Of a DNA stretch of 64,000 nt, positions 1 to 11,875 are shown piece by piece. A program made the position numbers and the translations under genes. The stretch comes from Imbricaverruca yamaguchii (taxonomy: Eukaryota > Arthropoda > Thecostraca > Neoverrucidae). The stretch's first letter is position 1; each line of letters opens with the position of its first letter. The stretch is taken from contig JAOTOL010001370.1 of the NCBI GenBank assembly GCA_034440575.1, forward strand, positions 291,501 through 355,500. Reading direction: 5' to 3'. Below the pieces are notes generated by a model. It saw only the letters and a program-made list of their open reading frames with translations. It did no database searches and was not told the DNA's origin.

Positions 1-72
1 TAGCTGGGGGGGTATAAAATGACTGCAAAAGACTGGGTGTGAGGATCCGACCGGAAAGACGACGCGGTTTAA
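1..72 (-). mobile_element. Terminal fragment of TTAA family F2 (copy F2a)
   Basis: The window opens inside a copy of a short DNA element called F2 here. The segment GGTGTGAGGATCCGACC followed by a GACGCGG-type end matches the end of the 45-kb copy (GGTGTGAAGATCTGACC, then GGCGCGGG). It stops at TTAA (69-72), as the other copies do. Only about 40 bp of clear homology is present and the rest lies before the window. There is no coding sequence. Confidence 0.6.
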
Positions 73-2876
73 GTTGGATATTGTATGAAAAGAATGAGTC
101 ATACATGCCTGCAACTGCAAACATAATTTGTGTAGGTTGAAAAGGCGACGCTTATTCATTATCAGATCAGGACGCCTCTAAAAACCAACAGACAGCGGAT
201 CAACGTTGATCAAAATTGGCTAAGCCTTTCTTTGTAATTTGGCTCCTCGATTTAAGAAGTGAATCCTCTAAAAAATATGTTTTTATCCTTCAGTCTAGTA
301 GGCTTTTCCCTCGCATGCAACGGTGTCTCCGAAAGGTTTGAAGCTGATAAAACCTCGAAGCGATAATACAAGGAAGCGAGCGCTTCTCTGAAGAACCTTA
401 TGCTCTTCATTTCTACAAGCCAAAAGCTCTGTCGTTGAGTGTGTGCACTATCAATGGCGTACGGCTTCTTCAATAACCAGAGACCGAAATAGCACTCCAG
501 CACGAGCAATGGCTCTGTACTCCTGTACACCTAAGAGATTACTGGTATGCTACCTTAATTCACGGTCATAGGTGGATTGGGAGCTGGCGAAAATAATTGC
601 CTATCGAAGATAAAACATAAATTGTGCACTCTCCAACGATGTTTCACTACTTAATTGGTCGTATGTTCAACCGCTGTATGCTACCGTTGATGATCATACG
701 CGATTAAAAATCAAGTCGATGCGTTTTTGCTATATACACACAAAAATAAGTTCAAATTGTTGCACATGCTATTTTATGCTGGAACCCACACCGGTTTAGT
801 AATTAATTTAGAAAATAGTAAATAGTTGCGATGACAATCACTCGATTTTCCCATTCTCGGTGAACTTCAGACAAACAAATGTGCAGTCGTTCACATATGT
901 GCATACAGTGAATATCACGACAATAAATGTATGGGCATTCTTGTGCGATATATCCTGGCTGCGAGTCGTGACATCCTTGCGATATATCCGACGCGCAGGC
1001 AATCAGCGAACGCCCGATGAACGAGTTGAACAATATAAAAACCGCCTAAATCACCCCTCCCTTTTGAGGCGGTATCTCCATGCCCACCTCCTACTAATCC
1101 TGTTACCTGTGGCAACTCCTAGTACTGCAGGTGAGGTTCATTGCGTCCAAGGCTAAAATACCAGAAGCATGACATCATTTAAGGCCTTTATAGACCGATA
1201 AAAGACGGAGAGCTCCTCCCCAGGGTGCGATCTCGCAACATAAGATGGGAACATGGATCATAATTTCAAGTTGGCGCGGCAAAATATAAATATATGCGCC
1301 AACGTAGACATGCAAGAACTTATTTATTCGTCCTCGTCACAATAGTTGTCTGTTGTTTCCATTGCAATGTTATGCTATCTTAATTATTGTCGTGGGTCAA
1401 CAGGACAATTCAGATATGTGGTGTATTTTGAGAATCGTGCCTGTGACATCAAAATAGGTCAACTAAATATTTTATCTGGCTGTCCAAGGGACACTGGAAA
1501 TACCGCAAAGTTGGGAGCGGACAAACTTTCAAGTTAAGGAAGCAACCGCCCCTTAAGCTTGACAGGATTTTTCGCCCCTGGGTCCAGCTGTGAAGTTCTA
1601 CATCAAAGAGGAAATCCTGAAGCTTGATATCAGGTTTATAATGACGTACCGACTGCACTTGGGAGTGGTACATTACAGTCTCACACTGTTTATTTGCCAA
1701 ATATGCCTATGAAGCGCATTCGTAAATGCCAAACATGCCTATGCTTTCGTAATTGGATGAATTAGTCGAATAATATTGCGAGAGGCTCCCTGCTTGGTCC
1801 TGGATGTGGTCATTTCAAACAACTGCACACGTGGAAAACAACTAGCGCATGACAATTAAATTTCCCTAATAAAACCTGAGCCTGAATCGGGGCATTGCAA
1901 CTTTATCGCTGTATCTCATTGATAATACGAAACATGTTGAGTGAGAGGGGGGGGGGGGACTACGCTCTGGTTTCCTGCTACTAATCTTTGGCTTTTACCA
2001 TACCTTGTCAAGTTTGCTTCAGTACATTTATGCGGTATGCCACACCAATATCTTTGTGTGGCACTGCCATGCATGCCCCATCGATGTGTACACTCCTGAC
2101 TACACAGGCTACGCCCAGACTGTCGCCCAACAGCTTACAATATGTGATGGTCGCGGCCCCTTCCTTGCTCTTATTGCCCCATGCATTGCATTTCATTAAA
2201 CAACACTGAAAAAGTGCATACTCCTACGAGTTACAGGCGACTCTCATTTTAAACTCACCTAGGTGAGTCGTTTCCAAATAAAATCAGTAAATTTGTGTAG
2301 GAAAGTTATTCAGGAGTCGGTAGCGCTTTGGAGTTTTCAGACGGGCGTTCCTTTGCGGCCACCATATGGAGCATCAAGAATCGACACAACATGAGTAACT
2401 CACCTCTCTACATTATCCGTCACATTTCATGCGAGAGCTGCCAGATAGATGCTGTACATCCGGGAATTCTGAAGCGCTGGAAACTAACCACTTACAGGCA
2501 TGCGAAAACGCTTTAGAACGACAACGACGACTCCATCACCGGATAATCGAGGTATTTGATTTAGTGCGCTCAGCAGCCATGCATCGACAACTCAGTGATG
2601 AGAGAACCAGACTGGGGTGCATGGCAGTGGTGACGGCAATGAGACTCGTAACTTGCATGATTAACACGCCAAATCACATCAAATACTCGCAACTGAAATC
2701 AGGCTTGATATAACAATGTTGACCGAGGCTGTCACCGGAATGCCTTTTGGTTTCCAAAGATACAAATGGTCATGGAATTATAATTGCGGCCAACTGCAGC
2801 TCTAGAATTCACTTACTTCCCTAAAAAATTGTCGATGATATTTGAGGTGCGCGACCTTATTCGGAGATCAGGGGCG
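73..2876. other. Near-unique sequence, no gene recognised
   Basis: I see no domain, tRNA, or repeat shared with the rest of the window here. Open frames are under 100 codons and overlap on both strands without a recognisable product. A G-run (1948-1958) is the only low-complexity mark. Confidence 0.5.
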
Positions 2877-2956
2877 CATCGACTTCATTAGTCATACAGC
2901 TTATGATCCTATGAGACATCGACTTCATTAGTCATACAACTTATGATCCTATGAGA
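2877..2956. repeat. 40-bp tandem duplication (2 copies)
   Basis: Two adjacent, nearly identical 40-bp units begin with CATCGACTTCATTAGTCATA. They differ at one site (CAGC versus CAAC). A third copy begins at 2957 but diverges after CATCGAG. Confidence 0.9.
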
Positions 2957-3116
2957 CATCGAGAGGTTCGACAATGGGACGACACGGACCCTGCTCCCAT
3001 GGGAAACTATAATCGCCCCTGATCGTGATCAGAGCGCCAATCGCGATCACGTTGGCCATGGGAACACCCGGGATCCGGCCAGTAATCCTGTTACTAATCC
3101 ATTGAAACGTTGGAGC

Positions 3117-3279
3117 TGGTTGGCTGGTTATTGGTTTTTATGACACGTCGACCGTTGAGTCATGTAGCGTCGCCAATCACGCCGATTGGCCGCCGGCGAA
3201 GAGTAGTGACAGTGAGACTCGAACCAACAATATTTGTATTGTGAGACGGGCAACTTATCCTTAGACTACTCGTCCCCGA
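3117..3279 (-). mobile_element. tRNA-derived SINE, family S1, minus strand
   Basis: Read on the minus strand, this starts GGGGACGAGTAG, has a B-box-like GGTTCGAGTCTCA, then a GGCGTGATTGGCGACG block and a tail resembling AACCAATAACC. The same order occurs at 48190-48356 on the plus strand, so this is a dispersed SINE and not a lone tRNA gene. The head has lost the tRNA cloverleaf. Confidence 0.7.
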
Positions 3280-3885
3280 AGCGTTGAAGCTCAGAGCGTT
3301 CGATCGCGATTTGAACTAATTTTTATCTCATTCATTCTTGTGTAAACAGTTTTTTTTGCAAATTATTCCAATATATCTATATGTTTCAGCACTTTTTTGC
3401 ATATTACATGCACTTGACTTTTAGGTCTATATTCTCATTATTTTCGTTTTGGTCTTTACAGTTTATATCTATATATTTTCCATACCGGTCACCACGCTTA
3501 TCCTGCAGAACTTCCCGCGTCTTCGGCATTGCGACCGTGGTCCTGATTACAGCGCCAGACGTTACTCTCTATGGACTAGGTTTAGTGGTTGCTTACACCG
3601 TATCTTGGGACACACGCTCCTGATCAAATCCTCAACAGTCCAGCTACAACGTCAGCAATTGTATCGGCTGCGCGAGAAATGTCCCCGCTGATCTGGCGCT
3701 GATCCACTGTGTCGGCGACCAGCGGTGAGCTACTAAGTGGCGGATTATTTACGGGAACGCTCGTTATTTTGCCGATTGCCGGCATGCAACAGAGCCTTGC
3801 CCGGCCGTTTGTAATCCGCCTGCCCATGGAAACAGTCATGGCGTGAGCATAGCCGACAATATCAAATGTAAATTATCAAGACTTC

Positions 3886-4195
3886 TCAACACGCGCCCTG
3901 GAGGGCGTCTGAAAATGACTTGAGCTGGAGAGGAGGGGATTCCGCCCTCCCCTAAGATCTCGGCTCCTATTATAGCTAGCGCAACGACGTTTTCAAGGTA
4001 GGTGGATATGATGGTGAACTCTATTGTTTGGAAATTTCATAACCTCAGGTCAATATCTTCAAGGTCAAATGCGGTCACATATATCGTTTTCGGCTTGTTT
4101 TGCGTGGTTTGGCTTGACATGGTTATGGATCGCTGCGATTGTGTTCAGATGCTCCAAAATGGGCATCAATAATTGTTGTATCGTGATGCAAGGAT
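3886..4195 (-). mobile_element. Partial TTAA family F1 element (copy F1a)
   Basis: It begins TCAA (a mutated TTAA) followed by CACGCGCCCTGGAGGG, the F1 terminal inverted repeat. It continues with the B module in reverse orientation: AGATCTCGGCTCCTATTA, then an AGGTCA cluster near 4030-4075. Homology to full copies fades near 4195, so the A modules and the other end are missing. Confidence 0.75.
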
Positions 4196-6204
4196 TTACT
4201 TGGGGCTTGATCATTGTTGATCTGCGTCACATATGAATGCGTTGCGCCACTTATGGTGAAGTTAAAACTCAACAGTTAGTGGTGTCAAACTGAGGAGGTA
4301 TTTGCTATTGGAGATATTGAACCTTTTGTCCCGAAGTGATTGTGAGATGTGTGAAATTAGTGTGCAGTTGAATGGTCCTGAATTATCCGCATTACTGTTG
4401 CTCGTGTTGTGAGTTTGTATGCAATATGTGTTTCGACGACCTTACCTCTATGAAGAAATAGAGGAGAGAAAGTGAGAGGAAGTGACATCATTGTGATCGG
4501 CGTGTATTTTTTGTTGTTGTTGAAAATACAAGAGGCTCCACTTGCTCGACCTCGAAGACTGTAGACCTTGACTATACGGCTGTTAACTACAAGAGTCGTA
4601 ACAAATTGGCGACCAGGATAATTGAGGTGCGCTTACTTCACTTCTTTTACGGCTGAATACTTGCAATGGACGCCAGCCAAAGGCCGCCACCATTCCTCGC
4701 TGCGCCAGGTACGCCGCGTATAGCATGGGCAACGTGAATCCAGTTAAAAAACAATTACCTACTTTGGAGGTAATGCATCCACGGAGAAGAGACAGAAGGC
4801 CATACTACTACATTGTCTTGGTTGTATGTTGCTGCGTTTTTTCGCTAACAGGGATAAACTGGCTTGAACCAGATTGATGTTCTGAGCAGCGCCATCTATG
4901 TTGCTCGATAAACATTTGTTTTAATGAACTAAAGGTTAAATGGGCCAAATCCGGTTGGCACAACAAAAGATCCATCGAAGATAATGAAGAGTGGTTGAAG
5001 CAAGATGTCGTGAACGTGAAAGGCGCATCGGCAAGCGCACTTCACCGTGTGCGTCAGTTCACAACACCTGCGACTCGGTCTGGGCACCCTGCACGCCTGG
5101 ATCGGACTCTTCCGACTCTTCACAGCTGATGTGCGTCTTGCACATCAGCTACAGACTGAACATAAAAAGTGCCAGTGCAGGTCAATAGCTGAGAAAGAGG
5201 AACATTGATAATATGTATATAATTCGTCATCACGCATGTATGTGGGTGGGCTCGTAGAATGTAACGTAGCTTTGCTCATTGATATATGAGCAACGCAGCA
5301 AACGTGACTAGTAAATCCTTGCGGACAGATGGAGCGGAATATTGCGAAAATTGCATTCGCTGTTCTTTATTCGGGCTTTAAATTGCGAAGGACTATGCCC
5401 TATCGCTGAAGCGAAAAGCTGGTGTTTTAGATGTATGGTTGTATTTGTATCTTTATATTGAGCATCACACCAATTGATAAATATTCTTAGCAGGAAATTG
5501 ATTTATTGATTATTTGGGCTTAGGGGCTGATCAACTGCAACAGGGTATTGTGCATTATGTGCGCTATTATTGTGCATCAACTGCAACGGGGTATGTGCGC
5601 CAACATATCAGGGGATTAATTGTCCTAAATCCAGCATGCAAACATAATTGAGGACAGGGTCGAATAACACGCGCTCCGTAGGGCCTCTCACATACCGCGC
5701 ATAGGGGGGGGGCGGGGGCGGACCATGACCCTAAGATTTCGGAAACTACTGAAGCTACAAGCACAACATTTGGAGAGTAGATTACGGATGTTGTGAACTC
5801 ACTTCAGTACAAATTTCGTGACCCTATGAGGTCGAGTCCGGACGCCGTACCGCGCCGTCGTCACCGGACCGAAGAGGCCGAATGATCGTGAACGCGGAAC
5901 AGCCGCCGCCCAGTCGGTCGATTTGACATCCCCACAGTTTCTATGTATGCCAACGGGTTTCGATTTTTGTTCCAAGTATGAGCTAATGTAACAAGATTGC
6001 ATTACAACATCGTCGCCGTTTATGAGATGAAGCACAAAAAAGGAGAAGAGGGCGGATTACGCAGCCCCCCGGTGTGCGTGCTAGACAAGCCCAACTTATA
6101 CCTACATGGATTCAGTAGCACTTCCCCCCAATAATATTCATAAAACGACATCAATGTGCATGCACATATCTTCAACATGGCAGTGTACGTAGCATCCCCT
6201 GTAC
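4196..6204. other. Near-unique sequence, no gene recognised
   Basis: No open frame here is longer than about 80 codons and no family signature is seen. A short phrase, ATCAACTGCAAC(A/G)GGGTAT, recurs at about 5529 and 5577. A G-run lies at 5704-5712. Confidence 0.5.
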
Positions 6205-6870
6205 CGCTGGCCACAGTCGTGCTGATGCGTCGTCGCATCCGCCGGCCACGCTCGTGCTGATGCGTCGGCGCATCCGCCGGCCACACTCGTGCTGATGCGT
6301 CGGCGCATCCGCCGGCCACGCTCGTGCTGGGGCGTCGGCGCATCCGCCGGCCACGCTCGTGCTGATGCGTCGGCACATCCGCCGGCCACGCTCGTGCTGA
6401 GGCGTCGGCGCATCCGCCGGCCACACTCGTGCTGATGCGTCGGCGCATCCGCCGGCCACGCTCGTGCTGAGGCGTCGGCGCATCCGCCGGCCACACTCGT
6501 GCTGATGCGTCGGCGCATCCGCCGGCCACGCTCGTGCTGATGCGTCGGCGCATCCGCCGGCCACACTCGTGCTGATGGTCGGCGCATCCGCCGGCCACGC
6601 TCGTGCTGATGCGTCGGCGCATCCGCCGGCCACGCTCGTGCTGATGCGTCGGCGCATCCGCCGGCCACGCTCGTGCTGATGCGTCGGCACCTCCACCGGC
6701 CACACTCGTGCTGATGCGTCGGCGCATCCGCCGGCCACGCTCGTGCTGATGCGTCGGCGCATCCGCCGGCCACACTCGTGCTGATGCGTCGGCGCATCCG
6801 CCGGCCACGCTCGTGCTGATGCGTCGGCGCATCCGCCGGCCACGCTCGTGCTGGGGCGTCGGCGCATCCC
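6205..6870. repeat. 35-bp GC-rich minisatellite, about 19 units
   Basis: The unit is about 35 bp and includes GCCGGCCACGCTCGTGCTGA and GATGCGTCGGCGCATC. The second block is a perfect 6-bp hairpin with a TCGG loop. Units differ mainly by CACGCTCGT/CACACTCGT and by GATGCG/GGGGCG or GAGGCG. Because 35 is not a multiple of 3 and the unit lacks stops on the minus strand, all three minus frames stay open for 230-280 codons. I regard these frames as artefacts and not a gene. One unit near 6573 is shortened (GATGGTCGG). Confidence 0.95.
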
Positions 6871-7505
6871 CAACGCCGGATTGGTCGCGGACGCTCTTTC
6901 ATATGGGTGTTGATTCTGTCAAGAGGCAACATCAAAACGTCTGTCGTGCGAGCCTGGCTCGGTAGTGTCCATCCCAAGAACAAACTAACAGGGAGCTGTT
7001 TATGCTTCTCCTCACCTCATATACAGATGGAAGACTTGGGGTCATTCGTCATTCAGATGAGTGAGCAGCTTTATGGGTATCGCATAATTGATCTTAGTGC
7101 CCAGTAAATCTCGTTGAGTTCAGGACGGGTGGGACAAACAATTTGGCCTCCAGGAATTATAGGCGCATGAGGTCATATGTCTGGGCAGCACTCTGTGGAA
7201 GACGCACTGCCATATTTAAAGCCGAAGCCCACATGCGATAAACAGTTCAGTGGATAATTCTTGCAGTCTCTCTCATGTACATCATGCATGTTTTCGACCA
7301 ATTGGACACGTTTCAAAGTATAATCAATGCGAATCCTACGTGTCGCATTTCCTGAATAATTTCAAATCGCACTGATGTCCTATGTATGGCGAAAGGAACG
7401 GGGATCATGTGGCTTATCAAGTCGGATCTAGGATGTGGGCTTGCGTTTCAGTGTTAGATACGAAGCTTTAGACCAGATGTAGAATGCAAGATTCCGATAA
7501 AGGTT
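6871..7505. other. Spacer between minisatellites
   Basis: About 635 bp of non-repetitive sequence. No domain-bearing open frame, RNA gene or dispersed repeat was recognised. Confidence 0.5.
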
Positions 7506-8185
7506 GTGCACCCCATGGACGCATGGCAGCCCCGTTGGCGAGCGGCACCCACGTCAACTCACACCGCCACCGTCACCACCATTCCGCACCCCATGGACGC
7601 AGAGCAGCCCTGTTGGCGAGCGCCGCCCACACCAACTCACACCGCCACCGTCACCACCATTCCGCACCCCATGGACGCAGAGCAGTCCTGTTGGCGGTCG
7701 GCGCCCACGTCAACTCACACCGCCACCGTCACCACCATTCCGCACTCCATGGACGCATGGCAGCCCTGTTGGCGGGCGGCGCCCACGTCAACTCACACCG
7801 CCACCGTCACCACCATTCCGCACCCCATGGAGAGAGGTCCTGTTGGCGGTCGGCCCCACGCCAACTCACACCGCCACCGTCACCACCATTCCGCACTCCA
7901 TGGACGCAAAGCAGCCCTGTTGGCGGGCGGCGCCCACGCCAACTCACACCGCCACCGTCACCACCATTCCGCACCCCATGGACGCAGAGCAGTCCTGTTG
8001 GCGGTCGGCGCCCACGTCAACTCACACCGCCACCGTCACCACCATTCCGCACTCATGGACGCAGCAGCCCTGTTGGCGGGCGGCGCCACGTCACTCCACC
8101 GCCACCGTCCACCATTCCGCACCCCATGGACGCAGGCTTGGCGCGCCCACGTCAACTCACACCGCCACTATTACCACCATTCCCG
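7506..8185. repeat. 78-bp minisatellite, about 9 units
   Basis: Each unit runs CACCCCATGGACGCA, then a CCTGTTGGCGG block, then CCCACGTCAACTCACACCGC, then CACCGTCACCACCATTCCG. The period is 78 bp, exactly 26 codons, and the three plus-strand frames stay open for about 240-276 codons each. Later units (about 7826, 8050-8200) carry small deletions that shift phase. These deletions argue against selection on a protein. No signal peptide or known domain appears. Confidence 0.95.
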
Positions 8186-8227
8186 ACTTTATGCCACATC
8201 CGAATACTTACGTGGTAGTGAGGTCTT

Positions 8228-8345
8228 AATACTTACGTGGTATACGAATACGAATATAATACGAATACGAATACGAATACGAATACGAATACGAATACGA
8301 ATACGAATACGGTATACGAATACGAATATAATATAATACGAATAC
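8228..8345. repeat. (ACGAAT)n microsatellite
   Basis: Uninterrupted hexamer ACGAAT copies are flanked by ATATAATACG variants. The phrase AATACTTACGTGGTA occurs on both sides (about 8207, 8227 and 8341), so the array seems to have grown inside a small duplicated unit. Confidence 0.9.
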
Positions 8346-8619
8346 TTACGTGGTAGTGAGGCCTGCACTTTTCTGAGAAGGGGGTCCATGTGTTAGGCAA
8401 AGTATATGAGCATGTCCTTCAGGGAAACTAGGAAATGGGGTGGGGGAGGGATGAAATTGCATTGCCAACTCAGGAACATTCCAATAGTGTCAGCCAAGGC
8501 AATAGAACCTCAAAGTCTGCAAATAGGGACAGCAGCAACTCAAGGGGACAGAGTTATAGTTCATCTAGTGATAAAAGAACTCCTCAATATGAAAAAGCCA
8601 AAGGTGGTTATGGAGCATT

Positions 8620-9370
8620 TGTTAAGTGTATGATGTTTAATGCTCAGAGTATCCGTTCCAAATTTGATGAGTTCAAGTGTTATGTTGCTGAGGAGGAACC
8701 GGATTTTGTTTGCATTACGGAGGCATGGGTCAGTGAAGGATATGTTGGAGACAACTTACAGGACTATGAGATCCAGGGATACAATATGTTTTCGTGCAAT
8801 AGGGGTCCAGCAATGAAAGGGGTGGTGTAATGCTCTATGTGAATAGCTTATTCAGTTCTCAAAAGTAGCAGGTGGGGATAAAAATGTGTCTGTGGAGTCC
8901 ATTTGGCTTGATGTCACTGTGGGAAAAGGCAACAGCAATACTCTTAGGATAGGGCTTTCTACCGATCAGGAACCCTGCCACATTCTCAGCAACTGGAGCT
9001 TGACAAGGTGATTTGTGAGGAAATCAGTAGAAACTTTAAGAGGAAGTGCCTTATTCTCGGTGACTTTAATCTAAAAGGTTATGAAAATGCTGGTGTTGGC
9101 TCCCCATCATGCAAAATGTTCAGGAAATGCCTTGAAGAGGACCTGTTCTTACACCAGTTTGTATCGGAACCTACCAGGCATGGTTCATTCTTGGACCTTG
9201 TATTCTCGGATTTAAGCGACTTGGTTCAAGACTTGACTGTAGGCGAAACTCTGGGAAAAACTGACCATAACATAGTTAGATTCAAGGCACATGTAGGGGA
9301 AACTATCAAGGATAATTTGGTAAAGGTTCCAAATTTCAACAGAGCAGACTTTAACGGCATGGAGCGGCTT
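8620..9370 (+). pseudogene. LINE endonuclease domain, frameshifted
   Basis: The endonuclease nicks target DNA to prime reverse transcription. Its start (FNAQSIRSKFDE) and PDFVCITEAW lie in one frame up to about 8815. An indel near 8815 then moves the GVMLYVNSL block to another frame, VESIWLDV follows at about 8897, and YRSG at about 8962 is again shifted. From 9008 to 9373 a single frame holds LILGDFN, FLDLVFSD and KTDHNIVRF, which correspond to the catalytic and DNA-contact motifs of the family. The protein is broken and cannot be made intact from this copy. Confidence 0.85.
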
Positions 9371-9422
9371 TAAGTGCCATCAGATGGGAAGAAGAATTCT
9401 CCAATTTAAATGCCTGTGAAAT

Positions 9423-10720
9423 GTGGGAAAAGTTCAAATCTTACTTAAAGGAAACTCAGATTGGACATGTCCCCCAAAAGCAAAGACGCAAAGAAGGGTA
9501 GGAAAGCCAGCATGGCTTACACCAGACGTGATAAAAGCAATTAGGGCTAAGAAAACTGCATTTAGAGTTTTTAAAGAAGCCTCAAATGTCATTAATCTAA
9601 AGGCGTATCGAAAAGCTAGAGACACTGTGAAGCAAAAACCAGAGCAGCAAAGCGAGCAAAGGAACTGGATTTAGCTAGAAACTGTAATGGGGACAGTAAA
9701 AAGTTCTTTAGTTTCTACAAGATGAGTAAAGTTTCTAGACAATTGGTCCACTGGAAGTAAACGGGACTACATTGGGTGAGGATAGTGAGATGGTTGAGGA
9801 GCTGAGCAAGCAGTTCAAATCAGTGTTTACATTGGAAGATATGACCAATCTGCCGACCGTACACCATAGTTCAGTTACATGGGATCTGACAAATGATGTT
9901 GATTTCATTGGTAGTGATGTTGTTTACAATCATATCAGGAAAATAAAGCTAAATAAGGCAGCAGGACCTGATGATATTTATGCTAGGGTGTTGCGGGAAA
10001 ATGAAAAGGAACTGGCATTTCCACTTAGTATAATATTTTGTAGATCAGTTTCACATAATGAAATTCCAACCGATTGGAAAAGGGCAAATGTAGTTCCTAT
10101 TTTCAAGAAAGGAGAAGAGGGAAAGTTGAAACTATAGGCCAATAAGTCTCACATCCCTAGTCTGCAAGGTACTCGAATCAATTATCAAGGATAGAATAGT
10201 TAGTTATCTGGAAGGTAGCAGATTGATTCAAGATACTCAACATGGTTTTAGAAAGGACGATCGTGTCTCACAAACCTCTTGGACTTTTTGAACTTCGCCA
10301 CAGAACAATTTGATCAGGGAAATCAGGTTGATGTAGCATATCTTGACTTTAGTAAGGCCTTTGACAAGGTACCCATAAACGGTTAATGATACAGCTTCAG
10401 TCCCACGGTATTGCAGGTAGCATCTTAAAATGGATAGAGTTGTGGCTTTCAGATAGACAGCAAAGAGTGATGCTAAATGGTACAAAGTCATCATGGCAAA
10501 ATGTTCTTAGTGGAGTCCCCCAGGGGTCGTACTAGGGCCATTACTGTTCATTATATTTGTAATAACATTGAAAGTGGCCTAAGCAGTAAGTTTTGAAATT
10601 TGCAGATGATTTGAAGGTCTTTAGGGCAATAACAGGTCAGGATGAGCATATCTCGCTGCAAAAGACTTAGACGAACTTGTGAAGTGGTCCGAAGAATGGC
10701 AAATGAAATTTAACTTTGAT
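9423..10720 (+). pseudogene. LINE linker and reverse transcriptase, frameshifted
   Basis: A linker with KPAWLTPDVIKAIRAKK (9505-9560) leads to the RT. NKAAGPDDIYARVLREN lies at about 9951-10000 and DWKRANVVPIFKKGE at about 10072-10115. A stop and shift near 10135 interrupt the NYRPISLTS-like block. YLDFSKAFDKVP (about 10340) is RT motif A. SGVPQG is near 10515, and FADD (about 10600) is the YXDD-equivalent motif C. The frame changes at least four times, so this is a dead copy. Confidence 0.85.
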
Positions 10721-10880
10721 AAGTGCAAAATCATGCATGTAGGTAAAGAATGTAGGAATTTGGATTGAAAATGGCATAAGAACTGCATATGAGGAAAGAT
10801 TGAAGAAATTGAATATGTTTTCACTTAGATATAAAGGGGGGGGGATAAAATTTAAAATAGGGAAAATGTTTGAATTTAAC

Positions 10881-11499
10881 AGAAATGATGCAATTAGAGG
10901 TTTTTTTCCCCCTATTCTTCCATACATATGCTTGCGCCCGTATAACAAACATAGCACATCTGCTTTCACTGGTTCCTTCGAAAGTCCTGAGTGATGGGGA
11001 AAACGTTACTCAAGGCACACTCTAAATTAATCATTGACCAGTTGGTGTCAATGATTCGACCACTGGCAAGAGAAGATTCATAGACAACTACAAAACAGAT
11101 TTCTGATTTCGGTCTTGCTGAACAGCGTTCCTGCACTCTAAGGGCGTCAAAGACTTGGTGGCTCGTCGCCAGCCGATTGAGAAGCGAATTTGTCGTGGGA
11201 GAAACTCAAACGGGGAGACGCAGCCACAGAGCGACGCCCACGGATCCATCACAGAAGAGAGCAAAGGGCTGGCCAGACACTCAATTCGGTTGTCACACTG
11301 TAGCCAGACGTCTGGGAAGGAACAGAACGTACAGTCGGCTTGATGGTCGCGCCGGTGCGGTGGAATACATCCGCGGTGTAATGAGGGAGCATTGATCGCT
11401 GTCGGGTGTCCGCTGCCCAGCGCCGGCCGCAGGCGACGGTGCCGGACCGCTGGGCGTTTCCGGCGCCTCCGACAGTGCCTGCCGCCACCTGACACGGGC
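10881..11499. other. Sequence between LINE and minisatellites
   Basis: Beyond the LINE no domain is recognisable. The part from about 11390 is CpG-rich and leads into the 40-bp array. Confidence 0.4.
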
Positions 11500-11780
11500 C
11501 CGCCTCGTGTTTACTGCGCCAAGCACGGGCGCACACGGCCTGCCTCGTGCTTACTGCGCCAGCCACGGGCGCACACGGCCTGCCTCGTGCTTACTGCGCC
11601 AGCCACGGGCGCACGCGGCCTGCCCCGTGTTTACTGCGCCAGCCACGGGCGCACACGGCCTGCCTCGTGCTTACTGCGCCAGCCACGGGCGCACACGGCC
11701 TGCCTCGTGTTTACTGCGCCAGCCACGGGCGCACACGGCCTGCCTCGTGTTTACTGCGCCAGCCACGGGCGCACACGGGC
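11500..11780. repeat. 40-bp minisatellite, about 7 units
   Basis: The unit alternates AGCCACGGGCGCACACGGCC with TGCCTCGTG(C/T)TTACTGCGCC, period 40 bp. Units are nearly identical, differing mainly C/T in GTGYTTACTGC, which suggests recent amplification. The array opens long frames on both strands that I treat as spurious. Confidence 0.95.
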
Positions 11781-11875
11781 CACCGGCTGGGCTGGCGGCG
11801 CCCGTCAATGGGCCCGTGTATATGGGCCAGCCTGCGGTGGACGGGCCGGCTGCGCTGGAGCAGCCACGGGTCCGC

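Larger units (their letters stand above)
8400..10880 (+). mobile_element. Decayed CR1-like (Jockey superfamily) LINE
   Basis: This is a non-LTR retrotransposon remnant with an apurinic-type endonuclease followed by a reverse transcriptase. The conserved peptides appear in the expected order: FNAQSIRSKFDE, PDFVCITEAW, ILGDFN, TDHNIV, GPDDIYARVL, QHGFRK, YLDFSKAFDKVP, SGVPQG, a FADD active site and EERLKKLNMFSLR. Reading requires many frame changes. About a hundred codons are missing between 10750 and 10780, where the text jumps from the RT thumb region to the C-terminal motif. The 3' UTR and any terminal microsatellite are unclear. The clade is inferred from motif wording; a phylogeny would be needed to separate CR1 from L2. 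Confidence 0.88.

Noticed and set aside
6020..6983. Three overlapping minus-strand frames of 233-281 codons
   Set aside because: They come from a 35-bp repeat with no stop in the minus frames; phase rotates through all three frames and indels break it.
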